Assembly: GCF_000024865.1 (NCBI RefSeq) | Contig: NC_013595.1 | Span: 5,084,001 to 5,148,000 of the forward strand | DNA: 64,000 bases | Direction: 5' to 3' | Source of the DNA: Streptosporangium roseum DSM 43021 | GTDB lineage: Bacteria; Actinomycetota; Actinomycetes; Streptosporangiales; Streptosporangiaceae | Part shown: positions 35,901 through 43,937 of the stretch, piece by piece | How the letters are laid out: every line of letters starts with the position of its first letter | How positions within the stretch are numbered: position 1 is the stretch's first letter | Position numbers and translations under genes: made by a program | Notes under the pieces: model-generated | Database searches by the model: none | The model's input: only the letters and a program-made list of their open reading frames with translations | Told to the model about the DNA's origin: nothing

Positions 35901-37141
35901 AGGGGGTCGGCCTGCGCGACCGGCTCGCCGGCGGCAAGCCGGTCACCCTCCGGGTGACCGGCACCGAGGAGTCGCCCTACACCTACACCTTCGCCCCCTA
36001 CGAAGAGGGCCGGGTGCCCCGCTCGCTGCACTACACCTTCGCCGAGCGCGACCTGGCACGGATCGACGTGGACACCCACACCGTCGCCCCCGCGCGCTAC
36101 AACGACTGGCGGTACGCGCAGAAGCCCGACGACGTGATGCCGATGTCGACCTCCGTCTCCGCGTGGGGCGGCCCCCGGCTCACCCTGCAGGAACGCCGCG
36201 ACTGGGTCGGACCGCTCGACTCCGGGGTTCTCTGGTCGCACGGCATGGAGGAGATGCGCAGTACACCAGCTGATGCCCGGGTTCCGCAGTGGGCCCTGGA
36301 GGTGTTCGACAAGCCGGTCCGCACCCGGCAGTCCTGGCTGACCACCCCGTTCACGCCCGGCGTCGCGACCGGCTCCGACAAGGTCTACAAGCTCGCCAAG
36401 CCGGGCGCGAACCTCGGCTGGTTCTTCCGGTGCATGCTCTGCGTCCAGGGCGACCGTCTGTGGGCGGAGTTCGAGCCCAGCTACGGCTCGCCGGGCACCA
36501 GGAAGTACAACGGCGGCTACTGGCCGACGGACGACCTGACCAAGCCGGGCTTCGACGTCCGCCTCTGGCAGGACGGCAAGGAGATCCCGCGCACCAGCAC
36601 CGGCGGCACCACCATCCTGCCGGTCTTCACCCTGCCGGAAGGGCCCGGCAGCTACCGGCTGACCGCCAAGAACGACCGGCACGACGCCGAATGGACCTTC
36701 ACCGCCCCGGTCAAGGCCGAGCGACTGCCCGGATCCTTCTGCTCCCTCGAAGCGCTGTACGGCACCGCGGAGCCCTGCAAGCCCGCCCCGGTCGTGTTCG
36801 TCAGCTACGACCTGGGCGACACCCTGGACGCCGCCAACAGCGTCCGCGCGGGCCGTACGCACACCTTCACCGTCTCCCCCTACCACTCCCCCTCCGCCTC
36901 CAAGATGCCTGACATCGCCGGCCTGAAGCTGTGGGCCAGCACCGACGACGGCGCCACCTACACCCCCGTCTCCGTCAAGCGCGACAAGGACGGGACCTAC
37001 ACCGCCACCACCCGCTACCCCGCCCTCCAGCAGACCAAGGGTGCCGTGACCCTCAAGGTCGAGGCCTGGGACAAGGCGGGCAACACCGTCAAGCAGACCA
37101 CCGTCCGCGCCTTCAACCTCCGCGGCCACGCCGCCGGATAA
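32999..37141 (+). CDS. Secreted S8-family serine peptidase (subtilase), multidomain
   Basis: 1380 residues. The signal peptide has a long basic N region and ends near residue 54 (AAFA-QK). A propeptide-like region of about 200 residues precedes the catalytic domain. The triad is complete: Asp289 in AVLDTGVDA, His321 in GHGTHVAS, Ser497 in NGTSMATPHVAG. Beyond residue 560 are beta-rich domains, a PA-like insert (about 870-990) and two Cys pairs near the C terminus (RCMLC; FCSLEALYGTAEPC). No LPxTG or membrane anchor is seen, so it is probably released as an extracellular protease of the large actinobacterial group. Follows the LAL regulator and an acidic peptide. Confidence 0.93.
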   Translation: MSAHRAPDQPPPGGDPGPPPARTGTRRKVTRGGSLLAASAMVLGTLVAPGTAAFAQKQEPAPAAPATGPVTGPIALTGLGQGDRTVTLITGDKVRLSDAGGGKYAVRPEASVRPDGTSAQLSTLATPKGVYVTPSDAVPAINAGRLDRELFNVTYLAENGYTDDKTKQLPVIVQYPRQHTDKAVASAAKAIPASEPVLTLESVNASALQVTKAEAGTFWNAVRAVPDKKSANGIAGPANVPDTLRGDIAKVWLDGKVKADLAESVPMIGAPQAWAGGHDGAGVKVAVLDTGVDAKHPDLADRIVDSRSFIPGQEVQDGHGHGTHVASTIAGSGAAGGGKHKGVAPGAQLIVGKVLANEGSGSDSQIIEGMEWAAASGAKVISMSLGGGASDGTDPMSQAVNVLSASTGALFVIAAGNAGASGAETVATPGTADAALTVAAVDKSDAWATFSSQGPRVGGGLKPDIAAPGVAIAAARAAGTTMGTPLDEHYTAANGTSMATPHVAGAAAIMTQQHPDWTGPQIKAALMSTAKDDALSVYKQGAGRVDVARAYTQQVFAVTTGADFGAVESDAAPVTRELTYTNLGGRPVTLTLTPGLRKSDGSAVEGGLSIAETTLTVPAGGTATTTATVDPKTLADLDNYTGAVTATADGVQLRIPVGVVREVPKATLTIHTLGRDGKPRSPLAQDTIDVSGDKGVLGGVALTAEGTTVTRVPQGVISVTQVLSWVGDDERGNLAFLSVPELTVTGDTEITLDARKLTEIRFTTPQPAEPLSNVPYLAYQRTVSNGTPYMGFTWPDRTWSRLWALPTEKVTKGAFRFHTRFTLGRPEVEMSIRGRGGLTLHPVSALHGINTYGVHEQYDGFPDFRPFTGTRDLEVVDVGEGRPEDIAGRDLRGKLVLMEAPMSEGLSGPMCGVQIERIGPIRDAGAAAIAYFPQPGTGCAIPLSITQIPFTGEAKPIGVPTVSLPSREGVGLRDRLAGGKPVTLRVTGTEESPYTYTFAPYEEGRVPRSLHYTFAERDLARIDVDTHTVAPARYNDWRYAQKPDDVMPMSTSVSAWGGPRLTLQERRDWVGPLDSGVLWSHGMEEMRSTPADARVPQWALEVFDKPVRTRQSWLTTPFTPGVATGSDKVYKLAKPGANLGWFFRCMLCVQGDRLWAEFEPSYGSPGTRKYNGGYWPTDDLTKPGFDVRLWQDGKEIPRTSTGGTTILPVFTLPEGPGSYRLTAKNDRHDAEWTFTAPVKAERLPGSFCSLEALYGTAEPCKPAPVVFVSYDLGDTLDAANSVRAGRTHTFTVSPYHSPSASKMPDIAGLKLWASTDDGATYTPVSVKRDKDGTYTATTRYPALQQTKGAVTLKVEAWDKAGNTVKQTTVRAFNLRGHAAG

Positions 37142-37173
37142 CCGCACGACCGCACGGAGCAGCACATAGGGAA

Positions 37174-37202
37174 ACCCCGGGTCACTCACCGTGACCCGGG
37201 GT
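37174..37202 (+). terminator. Strong terminator after the subtilase
   Basis: ACCCCGGGTCAC-TCACC-GTGACCCGGGGT, a perfect 12-bp stem with a five-base loop, 33 bases after the stop, followed by TCTGT. Confidence 0.85.
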
Positions 37203-37215
37203 CTGTCCCGGTCCG

Positions 37216-37402
37216 CCGCCGGAGGCTCGCTTTCGTGGTCGGCAACGCCATCACCGCCATGGGCACCGGCTATGAGGTGGTGATGATCTCCCGCCTTCTT
37301 CGGCTACATCGAAGTCGAGCCGGCCGGGCCGGACGGTGGATGGCGGCCGCTGCGCCCCACGCCGGTGAACGAGTCAGGCACCGCGTTCTTGATCAACCCA
37401 TG
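37216..37402 (+). pseudogene. Gene debris: MFS-transporter fragment joined to an unknown fragment
   Basis: One frame reads RRRLAFVVGNAITAMGTGYEVVMISRLL, which matches the helix-3 region of MFS drug transporters, with no start and no continuation. Overlapping its end, another frame reads FFGYIEVEPAGPDGGW ... GTAFLINP and stops at 37402. Both look like leftovers of deleted genes; neither can be expressed as a whole protein. The rest of 37142-37468 apart from the terminator shows nothing else. Confidence 0.45.
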
Positions 37403-37468
37403 ATGAACAGCCATCGTCACAGCGCCCCCGGTGTCATCCAGGGCGTGCTCGATCGCGGTGATCTCGGT

Positions 37469-38353
37469 CTAGGTCGCCATCAGCGAGGCGGCCAGGTGGT
37501 CGCGGAAGCGGCGGGCCGCCTCGGACACGTAGGCCCCCTGCCGCCAGTACAGCCGCAGGACCCGCTCGGCGCCGGGAGCGGCCAGCCGTACGGGAGAAAA
37601 CGGCGCTCGCGACGCCAGCGGCGAGCGGAGATACCACGCGGGCCCGAACCCCACGCCGAGCCCGGCGCTGACCATCTCGATGGCCGTGGTGGCCTCGTCG
37701 ATCTCGCAGGCGACCACCAGCTCCAACCCGGCCTCGGAGAACAGCCGCTCGGCCAGCGTGCGCTGCCAGATCCCCGGCCGGGTGGTGACGACGGGTTCGC
37801 CCGCGAGGTCGGCCACGGTCACCTCCCGCCGGCCGGCGAGCCGGTGCCCGAGCGGCACGGCGAGCATGACTTCCTCGCGGACCAGCTCGTCATGGACCAG
37901 ACCCGGGCCGTCGAGCACCTCGGAGGCCAGGCAGAAGTCGACCTGTCCCTCGCTCAGCCGCTCGACCATGACCTCCGGGGCCGCCTGGAACAGGCGTACG
38001 GCGACGCCTGGATGCTCGGCGATGAAGCTCTTGACCGGTTCGGTGATCGTGAGCAGTGTCTCCGAGGCGAGCGAGACGCTGCCGCGGGCCAGGCCGGCGG
38101 CGTCGGCGAGTTCGCGTCTGGCGTCGTCCAGCTCGGCCAGGGCCCTGTCCACCCGGCGCAGGAACGCGGCGCCGAACCGGTTGAGGCGGATCCGTCTGCC
38201 GTGCCGGTCGAACAGCGGCACGCCCAGGTCAGCCTCCAGCCGCGCGATGGTCCGGCTGAGCGAGGGCTGGGCGATGCGGAGCTCCTCGGCTGCCTTGCTG
38301 ATGTGCTCGTGGCGGGCCACGGCCTGGAAGTAGCGCAGTGACAGCAGATCCAT
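37469..38353 (-). CDS. LysR-family regulator divergent from cydAB
   Basis: 294 residues from ATG at 38353. Winged helix: LRYFQAVARHEHISKAAEELRIAQPSLSRTIARLE, then LGVPLFDRHGRRIRLNRFG, typical of the CynR/CbbR-like group. The effector domain follows. It is divergent from cydA by 76 bp containing an AT-rich dyad, so it likely controls the cytochrome bd oxidase genes. That is unusual, because Rex or redox regulators are the better-known controllers of cyd in Gram-positive bacteria. Confidence 0.92.
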   Translation of the reverse strand: MDLLSLRYFQAVARHEHISKAAEELRIAQPSLSRTIARLEADLGVPLFDRHGRRIRLNRFGAAFLRRVDRALAELDDARRELADAAGLARGSVSLASETLLTITEPVKSFIAEHPGVAVRLFQAAPEVMVERLSEGQVDFCLASEVLDGPGLVHDELVREEVMLAVPLGHRLAGRREVTVADLAGEPVVTTRPGIWQRTLAERLFSEAGLELVVACEIDEATTAIEMVSAGLGVGFGPAWYLRSPLASRAPFSPVRLAAPGAERVLRLYWRQGAYVSEAARRFRDHLAASLMAT

Positions 38354-38366
38354 TATGCCTCTACAG

Positions 38367-38380
38367 CTATGAACATATAG
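38367..38380. promoter_or_regulatory. CTAT-GAACAT-ATAG dyad, candidate LysR site for cydAB
   Basis: Short inverted repeat in the AT-rich gap between the LysR gene and cydA, with another ATATAG at 38401. Both lie where an operator and -10 region would be expected. Confidence 0.4.
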
Positions 38381-38429
38381 AAAAACTGGTCTTGGACAGC
38401 ATATAGCCCTCCTTCCTAGGGTCGTCCGC

Positions 38430-39761
38430 GTGGACATCTTGGATCTGGCCCGCCTGCAGTTCGCCGTCACGACGGGGGTGCACTGGCTGTTCGTCATCCT
38501 CACCCTCGGCCTCGTGCCGCTCGTCGCGATCATGCAGACGCGCTCCTTGCGGGCACGGGATCGAGTACGGCGCGCGGCACTGGACCGGATGACCCGGTTC
38601 TGGGGCCAGATCTATGTGATCAACTACGCGCTCGGCATCGTCACCGGTCTTGTGATGGAGTTCCAGTTCGGCCTGACCTGGAGCGGGCTCGGGAAATACA
38701 CGGGCAACGTCTTCGGCGCCCCGCTGGCCCTGGAGACGCTCATCGCGTTCTTCGCCGAGTCGACCTTCCTCGGCATGTGGATCTTCGGCTGGGACCGTCT
38801 GCGGCCCGGACTGCACGTCACGCTGATCTGGCTGGTCACGGCCACCGCCTACACCTCGGCCTTCTGGGTGCTGGTCGCCAACGGCTACATGCAGGCCCCG
38901 GTCGGCTCGGTGGTCAGGGACGGCGTGGCCTACCTCACCGACTTCGGCGCGCTGCTCACCAATCCGAGCGCGCTGGTGCCGCTGGCCCACGTGAGTCTCG
39001 CCGCGCTCCTGACCGGTGGCCTGTTCGTGGCCGGGGTCAGCGCCCACCACCTGCGTCGCGGCAGGGAGGATTTCCGCGGTCCGCTCCGGACCGGCGTCCT
39101 CGTGGCCGCCGTCGTCACCTTCCCCGTCTATGCCGCCGGCGGCCTGCAATACCCGATCATCGCCGCCACGCAACCGGCCAAGACGGCCATGATGGACGAG
39201 CCCGGCTGGGTCCTCTGGGGGCAGTACGTCATGATCGGACTCGGTTACCTGCTCGGCATCCTCGCGCTCGCGGCCTTCCTGGTCGTCTTCCGCGAACCGC
39301 TGCTGCGGCGCCGGCTACCCGCCGTGGTCGCTGTCGCGCTGACCGCCTACCCGGCCGGCGAGTATTTCGGCGGCTTCCTGTTCAACGAGCCGGGGCCGTA
39401 CCGCGGGCCGATCTACCTGCTCTGGTTCCTGATCATGGGCGCAGTCCTGCTGTCGCGGCCCGTCGGCCCGCTGCTGCGGCTACTGCCGATCCTCATCCCG
39501 CTGCCTCTCGTCGCCTCCCTCGGCGGCTGGATCTCCCGCGAGATCGGCCGGCAGCCCTGGATCGTGTACGGCAGGCTCACCACGGCCCAGGCCCTGTCGC
39601 CCGGCCTGACCCGGACCATGATCATCAGCTCGCTGGCCGGCTTCGTCGTCGTGCTCGGCGCGCTGGCCGTCACCAACTGGGTCCTGATCGCGCGCACCGC
39701 CCGCCGCGGGCTGGAACCCGCGCCCACCGAACCGGCCGCCGAACCCGTACCGGCATTCTGA
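38430..39761 (+). CDS. cydA: Cytochrome bd ubiquinol/menaquinol oxidase subunit I
   Basis: 443 residues from GTG at 38430, nine helices. Ligand His18 lies in TTGVHWLF, a second His in LAHVSLAALL, and the signature GWISREIGRQPWIVYG near residue 365 is the family hallmark. The quinol-binding Q loop is of the short type found in Gram-positive bacteria. The enzyme oxidises quinol and reduces oxygen to water without pumping protons; it gives high oxygen affinity and resistance to stress. cydB follows after nine bases. No cydCD assembly genes are in the window. Confidence 0.95.
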   Translation: MDILDLARLQFAVTTGVHWLFVILTLGLVPLVAIMQTRSLRARDRVRRAALDRMTRFWGQIYVINYALGIVTGLVMEFQFGLTWSGLGKYTGNVFGAPLALETLIAFFAESTFLGMWIFGWDRLRPGLHVTLIWLVTATAYTSAFWVLVANGYMQAPVGSVVRDGVAYLTDFGALLTNPSALVPLAHVSLAALLTGGLFVAGVSAHHLRRGREDFRGPLRTGVLVAAVVTFPVYAAGGLQYPIIAATQPAKTAMMDEPGWVLWGQYVMIGLGYLLGILALAAFLVVFREPLLRRRLPAVVAVALTAYPAGEYFGGFLFNEPGPYRGPIYLLWFLIMGAVLLSRPVGPLLRLLPILIPLPLVASLGGWISREIGRQPWIVYGRLTTAQALSPGLTRTMIISSLAGFVVVLGALAVTNWVLIARTARRGLEPAPTEPAAEPVPAF

Positions 39762-39770
39762 AGGAGCGTC

Positions 39771-40769
39771 ATGGAACTCTTCTGGCTCTCGCTGCTGGGC
39801 TCCCTGCTCACCGGGTACTACGTGCTCGCCGGCTTCGACTACGGCGCGCAACTGCTGCTTCCCCTGGCAGGCAGGGACGAGGGCGGCCGCCGCCGGGTCC
39901 TGGCCGCGCTCGGGCCGTACTTCTTCGGCAACGAGGTGTGGCTGGTCGCCGCCGCCGGCGTGCTGTTCGGCGCTTTCCCGCTGCTGGAGGGCACCTTGCT
40001 GTCGGGCCTGTATCTGCTGGTGGTCCTGCTCCTGCTCGGCCTGGTCGCGGGCAAGGCCGCCGTCCAGCTGCGCGGTCGTTCCCAGAGCGCGGCCGCGCGA
40101 CGCGTATGGGACGTGCTGATCGTCGCCGGCGGCGCGATCCCCGCGTTCCTGATGGGCACGCTGATCGGGCTGCTGCTGGCCGGTGTCCCGCTGCGCGGCG
40201 ATCACGGATTCGTCCTCTCGCCCGGTGACGTGCTGCACCCGTTCGTGCTGCTGGCCGGGGTGACCGGCGTGCTGCTCCTCATCGGGCACGGCGGCGCCTT
40301 CCTCTCCCTGCGCACCACGGGCGAGGTGGCCAGTCGTGCGGACTCGGCCGCGCGTAGCGCCTTGACCTGGGCGGCGGCTGCCGTGGTCGTCACCTTCGCC
40401 GCCGGCCTCGCGCTCGGTGTGCGGCCGCCGAACCCGCTCGTGGCGACCGCGGCGACCGTGCTGCTGGCGGTCCTGCCCCTGGCCGGCCGCAGGGCACTGC
40501 GGTACGGCAGGCCGGGACGCGCCTTCACCGCCACCGCGGCCGCCGTCGCGCTGCCTGTCCCGCTGGCCGGGCTGTCGACCTTCCCCTACATGCTCGTCTC
40601 GAGCGCCGACCCGCGGCACAGCCTGACCTTCACCGAGGTGGCCGCCGACGCCGCGACCCTGGAGACGCTGACTGCCTTCGGCGTCGTCCTCCTCCCCGTC
40701 ATGCTCGGCTACCAGGCCTTCGGCTGGTGGGCCTTCCGCGGCCGGGTCGAGGCCCCCGGCCACTTCTGA
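39771..40769 (+). CDS. cydB: Cytochrome bd oxidase subunit II
   Basis: 332 residues with AAGGAG before the ATG. Eight or so helices; the N-terminal LAGFDYGAQLLLPLAG and GPYFFGNEVWLVAAAGVLFGAFP match CydB, as does FPYMLVSS near residue 280. Forms the heterodimer with CydA. The transcript probably ends in the 329-bp gap that follows, which also holds a hydrolase fragment. Confidence 0.95.
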   Translation: MELFWLSLLGSLLTGYYVLAGFDYGAQLLLPLAGRDEGGRRRVLAALGPYFFGNEVWLVAAAGVLFGAFPLLEGTLLSGLYLLVVLLLLGLVAGKAAVQLRGRSQSAAARRVWDVLIVAGGAIPAFLMGTLIGLLLAGVPLRGDHGFVLSPGDVLHPFVLLAGVTGVLLLIGHGGAFLSLRTTGEVASRADSAARSALTWAAAAVVVTFAAGLALGVRPPNPLVATAATVLLAVLPLAGRRALRYGRPGRAFTATAAAVALPVPLAGLSTFPYMLVSSADPRHSLTFTEVAADAATLETLTAFGVVLLPVMLGYQAFGWWAFRGRVEAPGHF

Positions 40770-40802
40770 TCTGGCGTTCATATTGCGATATATGGAGGTT
40801 TC

Positions 40803-40952
40803 ACGCCCTTCGGTTATCTGATCACCGTGGCGCTCGCCGCCTGGTGCACCTTCTCCTTCTCCGCCGTTGTCGCGCCGGGCCGGCGAACGTGGGGTGCGGG
40901 CCTCCCGTACTCGCTCTGCTCACGCAGGCGTTTCATGAGATCGACACGGTGA
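40803..40952 (+). pseudogene. N-terminal fragment of a membrane-type alpha/beta hydrolase, start codon lost
   Basis: PFGYLITVALAAWCTFSFSAVVAPGRR resembles the first helix of actinobacterial membrane-anchored alpha/beta hydrolases. It is preceded by GGAGGTTTC and then ACG where ATG would be expected, and it loses resemblance after about 30 residues before a stop. The reading is that the start mutated and the body was deleted. Nothing else is seen in 40953-41098. Confidence 0.4.
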
Positions 40953-41098
40953 AGGGGCGCAGGCTCTCCAGAGGAGTTCGGGCGCCCGATGATCGAAGGG
41001 ACGATCCGATCCGGCATGATCTCATCCAGGCTGTGCAACCAGACTGACCCGGTCTGAGGGCACTCCGCCACGTTGACGAGAGGAACGGTTCACGCCTC

Positions 41099-41959
41099 AT
41101 GGGGATCTTGCAGGCGAATCGCGTGCTGCTGAGCCGGCTGCTGCCGGGCGTCGAACCGGAAGGTCTCACCGTCCGGCACGGGCAATTCCATCAGGTAGTG
41201 ATCGCCTCAGACCGTGTGGTGTGCCTGCCTCGGACCGCGGCGGCTGCCGCGCGGCTGCCGCGCAGGGCCGCTGTCATGCGCGTACTGGCCGGGCTTGATC
41301 TCGGCTGCCGCACGCCTCGGCCGTTGTGTGAGGGCAGCGCTGAAGGCGCGGTCGAGCTGCCGTTCTTGGTTCTCAGCCGTGTCCCCGGAGCACCGCTGGA
41401 GGCGGATGCGCTCGAAGATTCCAAGGTGGCCGAGGTCGTCGCGGCGCAGTACGTCACGCTGCTGTCCGGACTGGCCAGCGCCGGTGCCGACGAGAAGGTG
41501 CGAGCGGCCCTGCCGGCACCACAAGGTCGGTGGCGGCAGTTCGCGGCGGATGTCCGTGCCGAGTTGTTCCCTCTCATGTCCGATGGCGGGTGTCGACAGG
41601 CCGAGCGGGAGCTCGCGGCGCTCGACAGCCTTCCCGACATCACCGAAGCGGTGGTGCACGGGGACCTCGGCGCCGAGAACGTCCTATGGGTCCGCGACGA
41701 CGGACTGCCGCGGCTCAGCGGGGTGATCGATTGGGACGAGGTCTCGATCGGCGATCCTGCCGAGGACCTTGCGGCCATCGGCGCCGGCTACGGCAAGGAC
41801 TTCCTTGACCAGGTGCTCACGCTCGGCGGCTGGTCGGACAGGAGGATGGCCACCCGCATCGCCACTATCCGCGCCACCTTCGCCCTGCAGCAGGCCCTGT
41901 CCGCGTGCCGGGACGGCGACGAAGAAGAATTGGCGGACGGCCTGACCGGCTACCGCTGA
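41099..41959 (+). CDS. Aminoglycoside phosphotransferase (APH)-fold kinase
   Basis: 286 residues from ATG at 41099. Kinase-like motifs: VVHGDLGAENVLW (catalytic loop HGDxxxxN) and VIDWDEVSIGDPAEDLA (metal-binding Asp). The N-terminal lobe is short (VRHGQFHQVVI, VCLPR). Members phosphorylate aminoglycosides, macrolides, homoserine, choline or other small hydroxyl compounds; nothing here tells which. Convergent with another APH-fold kinase at 42075, to which it is only distantly similar. Confidence 0.85.
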   Translation: MGILQANRVLLSRLLPGVEPEGLTVRHGQFHQVVIASDRVVCLPRTAAAAARLPRRAAVMRVLAGLDLGCRTPRPLCEGSAEGAVELPFLVLSRVPGAPLEADALEDSKVAEVVAAQYVTLLSGLASAGADEKVRAALPAPQGRWRQFAADVRAELFPLMSDGGCRQAERELAALDSLPDITEAVVHGDLGAENVLWVRDDGLPRLSGVIDWDEVSIGDPAEDLAAIGAGYGKDFLDQVLTLGGWSDRRMATRIATIRATFALQQALSACRDGDEEELADGLTGYR

Positions 41960-42018
41960 TTGCAGGCGGGCGCGCCGGCCGGCGTCCGTCCTTGTCAGCC
42001 CGGAGCCGACGATCAGTA

Positions 42019-42042
42019 CGTTCGTCATGCCGACGACGAACG
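42019..42042. terminator. Hairpin between convergent kinase genes
   Basis: CGTTCGTC-N8-GACGAACG, a perfect 8-bp stem, between the two convergent APH-fold genes and suitably placed to end both transcripts. Confidence 0.4.
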
Positions 42043-42074
42043 CCCGAGGACTCCCGGATCTCCGCCGGCCGCGG

Positions 42075-42959
42075 TCAGGGGCGCAGCCGGTGGAACAGCT
42101 CTACCCGGGCGCGGTGGTATTCGACGTCCGCCTCGTCGTGCGTTGTACCCGCGCGGATGGCCTTGTGGAAGTAGGCGTACTCCCTGCGGAGCTTGTGCCT
42201 GACGAGCTGAGCGAGCGACTCCTCGTCCAGGCGGGCCGCCGTGCCGCCCGCCTCGTGGTAGGCGGCCACGAACTCCTTGCTCGGTCCGGCCAGGTCGTCG
42301 CCCCATTCCAGGGCGGCGGCGGCCAGTTCCAGTTCGGGGGCGCCGACGAAGGTCTCGTCCCAATCGAGAACCGCCACTATCCGGCCGTCCCTGGCCAGGG
42401 TGTTGCCGGTGTAGTAGTCGCCGTGCAGGGGGTGACGGACGGGATGCTCGGTGTGGAAGGCGGCCAGCCAGCGGTCCAGATCGGGGTCGTCCAGCTCGAC
42501 GGCGTCCTGGGGCGGATCGCCGTACAGGCCGGACTCCTGGAAGGCGGGCACCGGGCGCGGGCCGGGGCGGAAGTCGGCCAGGGACCTGTGAAGCCTGGCA
42601 AGCAGACGGGCACCGGCTTCGCGTTGGGCCGGGATGTCGGAGTCCGGCCAGGCGCCCTCGACATACGGCCAGCAGGAGATCGGGCGGCCGTCCACGACCA
42701 TGACCGTCGTCCCTTCGGCAGCCGGCAGCGGGGCGACAGCCTCGGAAAGGCCGGCGGCGGCGTGCCGGGCGATCGCGTGGCACCACTCCGACTCGGCGGG
42801 GGCGCGCCACGCCGGGCCGACGCGGATGACGTGCCCGTCGAGGCGGTAGGCGGCGGATTCCTCTCCGCCGTGCAACCGCTCCCCCTCTCCCGTGACGCCC
42901 CAGGTCAGGGCCACGGCTTCGCGGATCTCACGAGTAAGGGGCGTCTTGGCGTAGATCAT
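42075..42959 (-). CDS. Second APH-fold phosphotransferase
   Basis: 294 residues from ATG at 42959. Motifs PLHGDYYTGNTL (catalytic loop) and AVLDWDETFVGAPELELA (metal site) are complete; a helical C terminus includes HKLRREYAYFHKAI. The fold is clear, the substrate is not; homoserine-kinase-like and resistance-type members look alike at this level. Stands alone on the minus strand. Confidence 0.86.
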   Translation of the reverse strand: MIYAKTPLTREIREAVALTWGVTGEGERLHGGEESAAYRLDGHVIRVGPAWRAPAESEWCHAIARHAAAGLSEAVAPLPAAEGTTVMVVDGRPISCWPYVEGAWPDSDIPAQREAGARLLARLHRSLADFRPGPRPVPAFQESGLYGDPPQDAVELDDPDLDRWLAAFHTEHPVRHPLHGDYYTGNTLARDGRIVAVLDWDETFVGAPELELAAAALEWGDDLAGPSKEFVAAYHEAGGTAARLDEESLAQLVRHKLRREYAYFHKAIRAGTTHDEADVEYHRARVELFHRLRP

Positions 42960-43436
42960 CCCGCCAGCCTACGCGCTTCCGTTTGGCGGCGGACGCGCCA
43001 AGGTCGGGACAACTTGCCCCGCGATAGAGAAGAAATCCGAGGCCAGTCCCAGCACGATCAACACTCCAAGCGGTGGCCCGCCCGACGTGGGTCTGACGAT
43101 ACCGCCGGAGCTCGACGTGCTCTGGCTTGATGTGGGGCGCAGACGTGAGAATCACGGGGGTCTTCGTCGGCCGGAACGCCGCCGCTGTACACGCATCAGC
43201 CCGAGAGTCCGACAGGCCTGGTGGATCACCGGCCAGGTCCTGCAGGTCGCCGGCGGCCACGCGCGCTGATGATTTTCCGTGAGCACCTGGCCACAAGTAC
43301 CATCGCAGACGTCCTTTGGACGCTCGTCTCGCCGAGCGTCGCATTCGCCTACCTCACCGTCTGGATGGTGATGGCCCTGATCGGTTTGCTGATCACCGCG
43401 CGATGCCGTCCGCGTCGCCAGGGGGACCCAAGCTTT

Positions 43437-43937
43437 CCGGTTCCCGCGCCCGACTGGGAGGTCGCGCTCGGCATCGTGATCGGCAGGCGCACCTCCTACC
43501 TGGACTCGGTGGAGGAGGCGAAGGACGCCATCGCCGGATACTGCGTGGTCAACGACGTCAGTGAGCGCGCCTTCCAGTTGGAGCGCGGTGGGCAGTGGAG
43601 CAAGGGCAAGTCGGCCGAGACGTTCAATCCGGCCGGTCCGTGGCTGGTCACCCCCGACGAGATCCCGGACGTCAACGACCTCGGCATGTGGCTGGACGTC
43701 AACGGGGTGCGCCGCCAGACCGGCACCACCAAGACGATGGTCTTCGACCCGTACGTCGTCGTGCATCATCTGAGCCAGTTCATGGTGCTGGAGCCCGGCG
43801 ACCTGATCAACACCGGCACCCCGCCCGGCGTGGGCATGGGCTTCACCCCGCCGATCTGGTTGCAGCCCGGTGACGTCATGGAGCTGGGCATCGAGCGGCT
43901 CGGCAGCCGGCGCCAGCATGTCCTGGGCGCCCGGTAG
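43437..43937 (+). pseudogene. Truncated fumarylacetoacetate hydrolase-family gene
   Basis: From about 43437 the frame encodes the C-terminal two thirds of an FAH-fold enzyme (GIVIGRRTSYLDSVEEA, GYCVVNDVSERAFQLE, KGKSAETFNPAGPWLV, NTGTPPGVGMGF, GDVMELGIERLG). The usual first 100 residues are missing. They are replaced in frame, from ATG at 43269, by an unrelated stretch with one membrane helix (VWMVMALIGLLI). In addition, the metal-binding ExE (normally WEVEL) reads WEVAL, so one ligand is lost. It probably has no activity. Related enzymes cleave 2,4-diketo-3-deoxy sugar acids. The stop overlaps the next gene's GTG by one base. Confidence 0.75.
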
